Positions 34,375-42,059 of a stretch of DNA of 64,000 bases are shown one piece after another (position 1 is the stretch's first letter; the number at the start of each line of letters is the position of its first letter). A program made the position numbers and the translations under genes. The stretch lies in the NCBI RefSeq assembly GCF_042663885.1, contig NZ_JBHSXV010000001.1, one strand, 5' to 3'. The notes beneath the pieces were generated by a model, which saw only the letters and a list, made by a program, of their open reading frames with translations, did not search any database and was not told the origin of the DNA. The stretch is from Aquipuribacter hungaricus. GTDB lineage: Bacteria; Actinomycetota; Actinomycetes; Actinomycetales; JBBAYJ01.

Positions 34375-35246
34375 TGCGGAAGTTCATGCTCGGTGCGGCT
34401 GTCGTGCTGTCGACTGCTTTGCTGCCGATCGCGCCGGCGTTTGCTGAGCCTCAGGTTGGGCGACGTGGCACTGACGACCAGGTAGAGACCGTCGTGACAG
34501 CACCAGGGTCTCCGGGGTCCGAGGCGCAGGGTGGTGGCGCCGTGCAGGCCGGTAGTGGCGGGGGAGGTGGTGCGCCGGCGTGCACGTACACGGCGCTGAC
34601 CCCGGAGCAGGCCTTGGCCGCCGGGCTGCGGTCCCCGGACGACGGCGGTGTCGACAACGTTCAGCGAACCGACGGGTCGTACGTCAGTCGGGACTGCACC
34701 GCCTCGGGTGGTGGCCGGACGGTGCTGTGGGTGCCGGCCGGTGACGGCGCGGGCCCGGCGGGGGTGCCCGCGGTCACCCCCGCGATGCTGGCCCAGGAGG
34801 CCAGGAACTCGCTGCAGCTGCCCACCCCAACCGTCGGCGTGAACCCAGACGGAGCGAACGGCAACCCGGCGCTGGTGAACCTGCCGACCTGGTGGTGGGT
34901 GACTAACGGCGACTCGCTGACGCAGCGCACCGCGGTGGGTTCGGTGTGGGCGGAGGTGACCGCGGAGCCGGTGTCCTCGACCTGGGTGACCGGTGTCGGC
35001 GAGCGGACCGAGTGCGTGGGCTTGGGCTTCGCGTGGGTCCGGGGGATGGACGACTACGAGCGAGGGTCGTGCTCGCACACCTACCGCCAGGCCGACGCCG
35101 ACGAGCAGGCCGAGGTTCAGGTGGTGTGGCGCGTCAGCTGGGTCGGCAGCGGCGGCAGCGGCGGCACGTTGGACCCCTTCACCATGACCGCCACGCAGGA
35201 CGTCCCGGTGTACGAGCGCCAGGCCATCGTCACCACCGTCGACTGA
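34374..35246 (+). CDS. Secreted protein of Tad operon
   Basis: The 290-residue protein has a signal peptide MRKFMLGAAVVLSTALLPIA with an AFA cleavage site near residue 24. After a Gly-rich linker (GGGAVQAGSGGGGGAPACTY) the mature part has four or more Cys (PACTY, SRDCTAS, ERTECVG, GSCSHTY) and Trp-rich segments such as LPTWWWVTNGDSL. That suggests a disulfide-bonded, beta-rich extracellular protein. Its start shares a base with the lipoprotein stop. It could be a pilus-associated or surface protein, from position only. No family recognised. Confidence 0.72.
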   Translation: MRKFMLGAAVVLSTALLPIAPAFAEPQVGRRGTDDQVETVVTAPGSPGSEAQGGGAVQAGSGGGGGAPACTYTALTPEQALAAGLRSPDDGGVDNVQRTDGSYVSRDCTASGGGRTVLWVPAGDGAGPAGVPAVTPAMLAQEARNSLQLPTPTVGVNPDGANGNPALVNLPTWWWVTNGDSLTQRTAVGSVWAEVTAEPVSSTWVTGVGERTECVGLGFAWVRGMDDYERGSCSHTYRQADADEQAEVQVVWRVSWVGSGGSGGTLDPFTMTATQDVPVYERQAIVTTVD

Positions 35247-35330
35247 GGACGGCCCACCCCTCGGACAGCACGGCACGGCTCCTGAGTCACCCCAGCCTCC
35301 ACCTCGACCGGAAGGAAGGCCCTGCAGCTC

Positions 35331-36104
35331 ATGTCGTCTGCGACCTCGTCCTCGCCCCAGGCCCGTCCCCGGGTGGCACCGTCGGCAGGTGGCGGCTCGC
35401 GCACGCCGGGGCCGTCACCGACGATCCGGGCCCCGCGGCCGCACGGCCGGTCCAGCAGCCGTGCGGTGCTCGCCGTGCTGCTGATCGTGGCTGGCGCGGC
35501 GATCGGTGCCGCGCTGTACCTGGCGGGGGACGACCGGACCCAGGTGGTCGTCGCCGCGCGGGACATCCCGGTGGGGACCGTCATCAGTGCCGCGGACCTG
35601 ACCGCGGCGGAGATCTCGGGCGGTGTCGCGGGAGTTGCCGGATCGGACGCGCGCCTCTTGCTCGGGCAGAGCGCCACCACCCGCATACCCGCCGGGGCGT
35701 TGCTGCACGCCGACATGGTCGACCCGGCGCCCCCGCCGGGGGAGGGCAAGGTCGCTCTCGGCCTTGCGCTCAGCGCGGGGCAGCTGCCGGCCGCCGAGCT
35801 CACCTCGGACCGGCTGGTGGAGATCGTCCAGGTCCCCGCGGCGGCTGACGCCGCGGTCCAGGACCCGACTGGCACGGTGCTCGTGCCGGAGGCGCTCGTG
35901 CTGTCGGTGACCGCGGACGCCTCCGGCGCCTGGCTGGTCACCGTCGCCGTGGACCGCGACGACGCACCCGCGGTTGCCGCCGCGGCCGCCGCCGGCCGCA
36001 CCACCCTCGCCATGCTTCCTGTCGCCTCGACCACGGACGACCGCGCCAGCGGCGACACGAACGACGGCAGCACTGACGGCGCCGACGACGAAGGTCAGGG
36101 GTGA
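35331..36104 (+). CDS. cpaB: SAF-domain protein (CpaB/RcpC-like)
   Basis: The 257-residue protein has a Pro/Arg/Ser-rich cytoplasmic start, one membrane helix (AVLAVLLIVAGAAIGAALYL, about residues 45-64), then a SAF domain: TQVVVAARDIPVGTVISAAD and LTAAEISG, IPAGALLHADMVD. CpaB/RcpC proteins help assemble Flp pili at the cell surface. It precedes the MinD-like and TadA genes, as in Tad loci. The C-terminal part is Ala-rich and then Asp/Gly-rich. Distance to the next gene is four bases. Confidence 0.82.
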   Translation: MSSATSSSPQARPRVAPSAGGGSRTPGPSPTIRAPRPHGRSSSRAVLAVLLIVAGAAIGAALYLAGDDRTQVVVAARDIPVGTVISAADLTAAEISGGVAGVAGSDARLLLGQSATTRIPAGALLHADMVDPAPPPGEGKVALGLALSAGQLPAAELTSDRLVEIVQVPAAADAAVQDPTGTVLVPEALVLSVTADASGAWLVTVAVDRDDAPAVAAAAAAGRTTLAMLPVASTTDDRASGDTNDGSTDGADDEGQG

Positions 36105-36108
36105 GCTC

Positions 36109-36966
36109 GTGCTGATCGCGGTGGTAGCCGACAAGGGAGCGCCTGGGGTCACGACCTCGAGCCTGGTGCTGGCCCTGGGGTGGCCCCGGCCGGTGCTGCT
36201 GGCCGAGTGCGACCCCGCCGGGGCGGACCTGCCCTGGCGGGCCACTGGCAGCCGCGGCCCCCTGGTCCAGGGCCTGGGCATGGTGTCCCTGGCCACCTCC
36301 AGCCGCGGGGTCGCCGGAGGTCACCGCCGGGTGTGGGACCACGTGCAGCAACTCGAGGGCGGCCTCCCGGTGCTCGTGGGCCCGCCGGCGCCCGAGCAAG
36401 CCGAAGCGATGGGCGGCGCCTGGGGCACGATCGCCGACCTGCTCAGCAACCTGACCGACCCGGACGAGACCCACGGCGCAGGGGTGTCGCGCGTGGTGGA
36501 TGTGATCGCGGACTGCGGGCGGCTGCTGTCCCGGTCGTCAGCGGCTGCGGCGGTGCTGCAGCGTGCGGACCTGGTGGTGCTGGTGACCAGGCCGACAGTG
36601 TCAGGGGTCGCGCACGCCCGCCACGGCCTGGGCGTGGCCGCCCGGGTGATGAATGAGACCCCGAGGTCCGGGTCGGGTCTGGACCGAGTGACAGTCCTGG
36701 TCGTCGACGATCCGAGCAGCCCCGGCAGTCGGAAGGCGCACCAGCGACAGGTCAGTGACGTCCTCAAGGAGACGCCCGGCCTGCAGGACGTGCCGGTCGT
36801 CGGGGTCCTGGCCCACGACCCCCGCACCGCCGCCGCACTCACCGGCATGTCGCCGAGCGGGCGCGGCCTGGACCGCTCGCCACTGCTCAAGACCGCCCGC
36901 GATGTTGCCGCCACCTTGGTGGGCCAGGCCCAGGCGATCAACGGCGTCCCGCAGGTGCAGTCGTGA
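36109..36966 (+). CDS. tadZ: TadZ/CpaE-like MinD-family protein, lysine-less P-loop
   Basis: The GTG at 36109 gives 285 residues with a MinD-like fold: VLIAVVADKGAPGVTTSSLV at the start, then PVLLAECDPAGADLPWRATG, VVDVIADCGRLLSRSSAAAA and LQRADLVVLVTRPTVSGVAH. The signature Lys of the deviant Walker A is kept (Lys9), but the catalytic Lys of GKTT is Val14 (KGAPGVTT). Such TadZ proteins direct the pilus machine to its place rather than hydrolyse ATP; some TadZ are known to lack full P-loops. It ends inside the start of tadA (4-base overlap). The symbol is by position and fold. Confidence 0.78.
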   Translation: MLIAVVADKGAPGVTTSSLVLALGWPRPVLLAECDPAGADLPWRATGSRGPLVQGLGMVSLATSSRGVAGGHRRVWDHVQQLEGGLPVLVGPPAPEQAEAMGGAWGTIADLLSNLTDPDETHGAGVSRVVDVIADCGRLLSRSSAAAAVLQRADLVVLVTRPTVSGVAHARHGLGVAARVMNETPRSGSGLDRVTVLVVDDPSSPGSRKAHQRQVSDVLKETPGLQDVPVVGVLAHDPRTAAALTGMSPSGRGLDRSPLLKTARDVAATLVGQAQAINGVPQVQS

Positions 36967-38420
36967 ACCCCACGCGCCCACGGCCCGACGAGGCCGACAG
37001 CGGCATGACCCTCGAGGTGGACCACGCCCTGGTGAGCCGCCTGCGTGGCGTCGTGGTCATGCAGATGGCCGCAGAGCGGCGTCGCCGTCTCGACGCGGGG
37101 GAGCCGGAGCTCAGCCACGACGACGAGCGTCGGATGGGCCGTTCCCTGCTGATCGCGGCCCTGTCCGACCGGCGGCACGAGCAGGTCGACGCCGGGGTGC
37201 CGTTGCCCGCGGAGAGCGAGGACGACGCGATCCTGGCCGCGGCGTTCGCGGTTCTGTTCGGACTCGGTCGGCTGCAGAAGTTGCTCGAGGACCCGAACCT
37301 TTCCGAGATCAACATCAACGGCTACGACTCGGTCTGGCTGACCTCGATCGACGGGGTGAAGCGTCCAGGCTCACCCGTCGCGGACTCCGACGAAGAACTG
37401 GTGGAGTGGGTGCGGAACGCTGCCGCGTACGGCGGCACGTCCTCCAAGCCGTGGGATGTCACCAACTGGAAGATCGAGATGGCCCTGCCCGACGGGTCAC
37501 GCCTCGTCGGCGGCATGGGCTGTTCCCCACGCCCGTTCGTGTCCATCCGCCTGGCGAACCGTAAGAAGGTCAGCCTCGACGACCTGCGCGTCATGGGTGA
37601 CTTCGACCACCGGGTGCAGAAGTTCCTCGAGGCGGTGGTCGCCGCCCGGATGAACGTTCTGATCAGTGGGCAGACCCGGTCCGGGAAGACGGTCCTGCTC
37701 CGAGCTCTGGCGGGGCAGATCCCGCCGGAAGAGCGGATCGTGACCGTGGAGCACTTCCCCGAGCTCGGCCTCGATCGCGACCCGGTGGCCCACCCCGACT
37801 GCCTGGCGCTGGAGGAGCGCAAGCCCAACGCCGAGGGGCGCGGCGCCATCACCTTGGCCGACGCCGTCGAGACGTCCCGGCGCATCAACCCCGACCGGAT
37901 CATCGTTGGGGAGGTGATGGGCCCGGAGATCAAGGACATGCTCGAGGCGATGACTCAGGGCAACGATGGCGGCTTCACCACCATCCACGCCCGCTCTGCC
38001 CGCGCCGTCCCGTCCCGGATCGCGCTGTACGCCTCTCGGGGCGGGATGAGCCGGACCGAGGCCCTGGAGCTCACCGCCGCCGCGGTGGACTTCGTGGTGC
38101 ACATGCACCGAGAGGCCCTGCCCGACGGCCGTACCGCCCACTACGTGTCCTCGATCGTTGAGATCGGCCCCTTCGACGGCCAGCAGGTCGTCACCGACGA
38201 GGTCTTCCACGCCCCTCCGGGCCACCGCCTGGCCGTCCCCGCGGCCGCGGTGTCCCCGGAGCGCACCGCCGCACTGCGTGCCTGCGGTTGGCAGGACACC
38301 GTGCACCACCTCGACGACTACCGGGGCGACGACTACCGCGGCGAGGACCACCGAGGCGACGACCGGCACCCTGGTCCTGGCGAGGGTCCGGACCAGCTGC
38401 GCAGCGGGGGTGTCTGGTGA
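36963..38420 (+). CDS. tadA: TadA/CpaF-type pilus ATPase
   Basis: The 485-residue protein is a VirB11/TadA-family secretion ATPase. An N-terminal domain has LLEDPNLSEININGYDSVWL and GMGCSPRPFVSIRL. The core has Walker A GQTRSGKTVLLRAL (about residues 236-249), the Asp box IPPEERIVTVEHFPELGLD, IIVGEVMGPEIKDMLEAMTQ and the His box NDGGFTTIHARSARAV. It drives pilin assembly with TadB and TadC. It starts at a GTG overlapping tadZ and its stop overlaps the tadB start. The C-terminal tail has a repeated DDYRG/EDHRG stretch, which is unusual for the family. Confidence 0.92.
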   Translation: MNPTRPRPDEADSGMTLEVDHALVSRLRGVVVMQMAAERRRRLDAGEPELSHDDERRMGRSLLIAALSDRRHEQVDAGVPLPAESEDDAILAAAFAVLFGLGRLQKLLEDPNLSEININGYDSVWLTSIDGVKRPGSPVADSDEELVEWVRNAAAYGGTSSKPWDVTNWKIEMALPDGSRLVGGMGCSPRPFVSIRLANRKKVSLDDLRVMGDFDHRVQKFLEAVVAARMNVLISGQTRSGKTVLLRALAGQIPPEERIVTVEHFPELGLDRDPVAHPDCLALEERKPNAEGRGAITLADAVETSRRINPDRIIVGEVMGPEIKDMLEAMTQGNDGGFTTIHARSARAVPSRIALYASRGGMSRTEALELTAAAVDFVVHMHREALPDGRTAHYVSSIVEIGPFDGQQVVTDEVFHAPPGHRLAVPAAAVSPERTAALRACGWQDTVHHLDDYRGDDYRGEDHRGDDRHPGPGEGPDQLRSGGVW

Positions 38421-39301
38421 GCTGGCAGCTGGCGGCGGCCGTGCTCGCCGGCGCGGTGATCGGCACCGCCCTGTGGCTGCTCGTGGTGCCCGCTTCGGTG
38501 CGTCCCGACGGGCAGCCGGGGCCGCTGGTCCGCTTGCGCGTGCTGCTGTCGGGGCCGGCCGGGGTCCGCATCCTGGTGGGGGTTGTTCTCGGGCTGGTAG
38601 TGCTGGTGGCCACCCGATGGGTGCCCGTCGCTGTCGCTTCTGGCGCCGCGGTGATCGTCTGGCCGGCGATGTTCGGAGCCGCGGCGGAGCAGCGCGCCAC
38701 CATCGCTCGCCTGGAGGCGCTGGCCTCGTGGGTGGAGGCCCTCCGCGACGCCGTGGCAACGAGTCGGGGCCTGCCGGAGGCGTTGCCGGCCGCATCGGCC
38801 CGGGCCCACCCCGCCATCGCGGGGCCCTTGCAGGAGCTCACGGCCAGGATGGCGGCCCGGGAGCCCGTCGAGGTAGTGCTGCGCCGGCTCGCGGACGAGC
38901 TGAACGACCCGATCGCTGACCAGGCCATCGCGGCGTTGGTGCTCAACTACCGCGCGCAGGGCCGCGAGCTGAAGACGGCCCTGACGGGGCTGGCTGCGGC
39001 CACGCGTCGAGAAGTCGAGACCCGGCGAACGGTGGAGTCCGACCGCCGCTCCACCCGCCGGGCCGTCAGCTTGATCATGATCGCCACCGTGGCGGTCATG
39101 ATCCTCATGGCGGTGTTCGCCCGCGACTACGCCGCCCCCTACGCCACCGCCACCGGGCAGGCGGTCCTGACCCTGGTGGTGGCCCTGCTCGCGGCCGGTC
39201 TCACCGTGATCCGCAGCCTGTCGCAGTACGCCACACCGGACCGATTCCTTATCAGCAGCCCAGCCGAACGCGGCCAGCCCGTCAGCGGCGGCGCCCGGTG
39301 A
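38417..39301 (+). CDS. tadB: TadB-type pilus platform protein
   Basis: The GTG at 38417 overlaps the tadA stop and gives 294 residues. Two N-terminal helices (WQLAAAVLAGAVIGTALWLL and ILVGVVLGLVVLVATRWVPV) lead to the T2SSF cytoplasmic domain: LEALASWVEALRDAVATSRG, LPEALPAASARAHPAIAGPL and IADQAIAALVLNYRAQGREL. Two C-terminal helices follow (AVSLIMIATVAVMILMAVFA and AVLTLVVALLAAGLTVIRSL). TadB forms the inner-membrane base with TadC on top of TadA. Confidence 0.9.
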   Translation: MSWQLAAAVLAGAVIGTALWLLVVPASVRPDGQPGPLVRLRVLLSGPAGVRILVGVVLGLVVLVATRWVPVAVASGAAVIVWPAMFGAAAEQRATIARLEALASWVEALRDAVATSRGLPEALPAASARAHPAIAGPLQELTARMAAREPVEVVLRRLADELNDPIADQAIAALVLNYRAQGRELKTALTGLAAATRREVETRRTVESDRRSTRRAVSLIMIATVAVMILMAVFARDYAAPYATATGQAVLTLVVALLAAGLTVIRSLSQYATPDRFLISSPAERGQPVSGGAR

Positions 39302-40215
39302 TCGCCGCTGCCACCGCCGGCGCCCTGTTCGGCGCAGGTCTGCTGCTGCTGCTCAGCTGGGCGCGGTTCCGCCCGAGCCTCATCGCCCAGGTGCGCCGCG
39401 TCGAGGGCGCGGGGACAGCCGGTAGCGCCGCCATGTTCCAGCGGTCCCAGCCGGTGGCCGTGGCTGGGCTCTCGGGCCGAGTCGATGCCTTCGAGAGTGT
39501 GCTGCGTCGTCACATCGGCTCGCTGGCGAACCGGGTCACCGACGCGTCGGTGCGCGCGGACCTGGACCTGCTTGGGGTGGAGCCGCAGACCCACGCCGCC
39601 CGGCAGGCCCTGCTCGGGATCGGCGCCCTGGTCTTGACCCCCCTGCCCCTGCTGGCCGCGGCCACCGTGCTCGGCGTGCCGTGGCTGGCCGCCGGGTGGG
39701 TCGTGCTGCTGGCCGTCGCCGCGGCCGTGATGGTGCCGAACCTGCGGGTCCGCAGCCGTGCAGCGCGGCTGCGTCGCACCTTCGTCACCACCCTCACCTC
39801 CTACCTGGAGCTGGTGTCGATGCGGGTCGCAAGCGGCTCCGGGGTGGCAGAGGCCCTGCGCGACGCGTCCCACGTCGGCTCCGGGTACGGGTGGCGCCGG
39901 CTGCGGGACGCCCTGAGCAGCGCCCGGCTATCTGGTGACTCCCCGGCGGTCGGCCTCGGACACCTCGGTGAGGACATCGCCGTGCCCGAGCTCACTGAGC
40001 TTGCATCCCAGCTGAGCCTGGTCGAGGCCACCGGCGCCCAGACCGAGGCCACCTTGCGCGCCAAGGCCGAGGCGCTGCGCGAGCGGCAGCGGATCGAGTT
40101 GCACGGCCATGCCAACGCCCGCAGCCAGACCCTCGTCCTCGGACAAATCCTGCTCGCCGCCGCCTACATGATCTTGATCGCCTACCCCGCCCTCGCGGCC
40201 GTCATGAGCCTCTGA
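39298..40215 (+). CDS. tadC: TadC-type pilus platform protein
   Basis: The 305-residue protein starts at a GTG that overlaps tadB. Like TadB it has a T2SSF domain: LTSYLELVSMRVASGSGVAE, ALRDASHVGSG and ELASQLSLVEATGAQTEATL with AEALRERQRIELHGHANARS. Membrane helices lie at the N-terminus, near residue 110 (LVLTPLPLLAAATVLGVPWL) and at the end (LVLGQILLAAAYMILIAYPA). The order tadZ-A-B-C with 4-base overlaps is the classic Tad arrangement. Confidence 0.9.
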   Translation: MIAAATAGALFGAGLLLLLSWARFRPSLIAQVRRVEGAGTAGSAAMFQRSQPVAVAGLSGRVDAFESVLRRHIGSLANRVTDASVRADLDLLGVEPQTHAARQALLGIGALVLTPLPLLAAATVLGVPWLAAGWVVLLAVAAAVMVPNLRVRSRAARLRRTFVTTLTSYLELVSMRVASGSGVAEALRDASHVGSGYGWRRLRDALSSARLSGDSPAVGLGHLGEDIAVPELTELASQLSLVEATGAQTEATLRAKAEALRERQRIELHGHANARSQTLVLGQILLAAAYMILIAYPALAAVMSL

Positions 40216-40281
40216 GCCCGCGACCTACCCCGCTCCCTGCACCGCGCCCCGCCGACACGCACCTGACGAGAGGAACGCCTC

Positions 40282-40539
40282 ATGCGCACCACCACCCGTA
40301 CCACCCGCACCCAGCCGGGCCTGGCCCTGGCGGTCACGGCGACCTTGCTCCTGCCCGCCCTCCTGGGCGCGCTGAGCGTTCGGACCCGTCGCATGACCCA
40401 GATGAAGGACGACGGCGCGTCAATCGTGGAGTGGCTGCTGATCACCGCCCTGGTCGTCGGGGCCGCCGTCGCCATCGGCGCCATCGTCATCGGCAAGTTC
40501 ACCACCAAGGCGAACGAGCTGGACCTGACCACCCCGTAA
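40282..40539 (+). CDS. flp: Flp-type pilin with long leader
   Basis: The 85-residue protein has the Flp pilin core: KDDG followed by ASIVEWLLITALVVGAAVAI. A prepilin peptidase would cut after Gly, leaving Ala1 and Glu5, the hallmark of type IV-like pilins. The leader is about 44 residues and itself contains a hydrophobic run (GLALAVTATLLLPALLGALS), which is longer than usual for Flp. The AGAGGA site supports the first ATG; ATG codons closer to the core exist. It lies just after tadC. Confidence 0.85.
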   Translation: MRTTTRTTRTQPGLALAVTATLLLPALLGALSVRTRRMTQMKDDGASIVEWLLITALVVGAAVAIGAIVIGKFTTKANELDLTTP

Positions 40540-40627
40540 CGCACCAGCAACCCCCACACCCCCGGCCCTAACACTCACCCGGGACCGAGCTGACCGCGCG
40601 AGGCCTCTACGGTGAAGGAGCACGCAC

Positions 40628-41074
40628 ATGACGACACGCACCACGCTCCGAACTCGAGGCCCGCGGCGGTGGCGCCGCCTCGGCGGCTCTGGTTGGGGTG
40701 GTGACTCGGGCGCGAGCGTCGTCGAGCTGCTCGGGATGGCGCCGCTCGTGGTCCTGCTCACCCTGGGCACGGTGCAGGTGGGGCTGTGGATGCACGAGCG
40801 TCAGCTGGTCACCGCGGCCGCACAGGAAGCCGCACACGCAGCTGCTGCGGCCGACCTGACTCCTGGGCAGGCCACCGCCGTTGGGGAGGCCGCCGCGAGC
40901 CGGCTCCTGGGCGACAGTCAGGCAGTCGAGCTGCGGTCAGTCACCGTGGTCCAGGCTCCTGAGACCGCGACGGCGACCGTCTCGGCGGTCGGGCTGTCCA
41001 TGATCCCGGGGGTGGACCTGAGGGTGACCGGCGTGGCCAGCAGCAGCGTCGAGCGCTTCGTGGGCGCCCCGTGA
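40628..41074 (+). CDS. tadE: TadE-like pseudopilin
   Basis: The 148-residue protein has a basic leader ending DSG, then ASVVELLGMAPLVVLLTLGT with Glu5 after the likely cleavage site and a membrane helix. The rest is a typical TadE extracellular domain: VQVGLWMHERQLVTAAAQEA, AHAAAAADLTPGQATAVGEA. These minor pilins probably start or tip the pilus. The start follows a GAAGGAG site. It overlaps the next gene by four bases. Confidence 0.85.
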   Translation: MTTRTTLRTRGPRRWRRLGGSGWGGDSGASVVELLGMAPLVVLLTLGTVQVGLWMHERQLVTAAAQEAAHAAAAADLTPGQATAVGEAAASRLLGDSQAVELRSVTVVQAPETATATVSAVGLSMIPGVDLRVTGVASSSVERFVGAP

Positions 41075-41529
41075 CCCGCGTGACGTCAGGCCGCCGGCGT
41101 CGTACCCCGGTCGGCCGATGCCGGGGGGATGCGGGTTTCTCCACTGCGGAGGTGCTCCTGCTCGTGCCGGTGATCATCGTCGCCTTGCTGTTGGTGGTTG
41201 CCGCGGGACGGGTGGAGCAGGCGCGCCTGCAGGTCACCGGCGCGGCCCGCGACGGCGCCCGCGCCGCCTCCCTCGCCCGCAGCGTGCCGGTGGCGCAGGC
41301 GCAGGCCGAGACGGCCGCCAACGTCGCCCTGTCCCGGGAGTCGATCACGTGCGAGTCGGGACCCGAGGTGCTCGTCGACGCCACCCGCTTCATTCCCGGC
41401 GGTCTGGTCGAGGTCACCGTGTCCTGCCGAGCCCGCCTCGGCGACATCGGACTGCCTGGCCTGCCCGCCACGAAGACGCTGACGGCGACCGCCGCCAGCC
41501 CGATCGAGCAGTACAGGTCCCAGCCATGA
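41071..41529 (+). CDS. TadE-like pseudopilin, second copy
   Basis: The 152-residue protein starts at a GTG. Its leader ends CRGDAG, followed by FSTAEVLLLVPVIIVALLLV, again Gly at the cut and Glu at position 5. The domain after the helix reads EQARLQVTGAARDGARAASL and has two Cys (ITCESGP and VTVSCRARLG) that may pair. It overlaps both neighbours. It is a second minor pilin, diverged from the one before. Confidence 0.83.
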   Translation: MTRVTSGRRRRTPVGRCRGDAGFSTAEVLLLVPVIIVALLLVVAAGRVEQARLQVTGAARDGARAASLARSVPVAQAQAETAANVALSRESITCESGPEVLVDATRFIPGGLVEVTVSCRARLGDIGLPGLPATKTLTATAASPIEQYRSQP

Positions 41530-42059
41530 CCCTCACGACCCCACCGTCTACGACCTCGTGGGCGGCCTTGGCGCCGTCGAGCAGGACCTGCAGGCCGACG
41601 CGCAGGCCGACGCGGGCTCCGGCCTGCGCCATGGTCGGTGACCGAGGCTCGGCGACCGTGTGGACACTCCTCATGGCGCCTGCCTTGTTGTTCGGGACGG
41701 GGCTGGTCGTGGACGGCGGCCGAGCGATCACCACCCGCCAGGAGGTCATCGGGCTCGCCTCCGAGGGCGCCCGGGCCGCGGTCGACCGGATGGACGTCGC
41801 CGGCTTCCGGGACCAGGGGGCGGTCCGAGCCGTCGCGCCCGGCGCCGCCCAGGCCGCCGCGTGCACGTGGATCGCGCAGTACCGCCCGGACGCCTCGTGC
41901 TCCGCGGTCGCGGGCCCGGACGGGCAGGTGAACGTCACGGTCACGCTCACCTACCAGCCCGTGCTCCTTGGGGCCGTGGGCGTCGGGCCGCAGGTGGTGT
42001 CGGCGACCGCCGGCGCCCGCCCCGCAATCGGTGACACCCAGGAGGTGAGCATCCCGTGA
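41526..42059 (+). CDS. TadG-like protein
   Basis: The ATG at 41526 overlaps the previous stop and gives 177 residues. After a Thr/Pro/Arg leader comes MVGDRGSATVWTLLMAPALL. The Gly is in place, but position 5 is Trp, not Glu, so cleavage or assembly may differ from the other three pilin-like proteins. A helix and FGTGLVVDGGRAITTRQEVI, GLASEGARAAVDRMD follow, as in TadE/TadG proteins. Cys pairs appear in AACTWIAQYRPDASCSAV. It ends just inside the next gene. Confidence 0.78.
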   Translation: MTLTTPPSTTSWAALAPSSRTCRPTRRPTRAPACAMVGDRGSATVWTLLMAPALLFGTGLVVDGGRAITTRQEVIGLASEGARAAVDRMDVAGFRDQGAVRAVAPGAAQAAACTWIAQYRPDASCSAVAGPDGQVNVTVTLTYQPVLLGAVGVGPQVVSATAGARPAIGDTQEVSIP

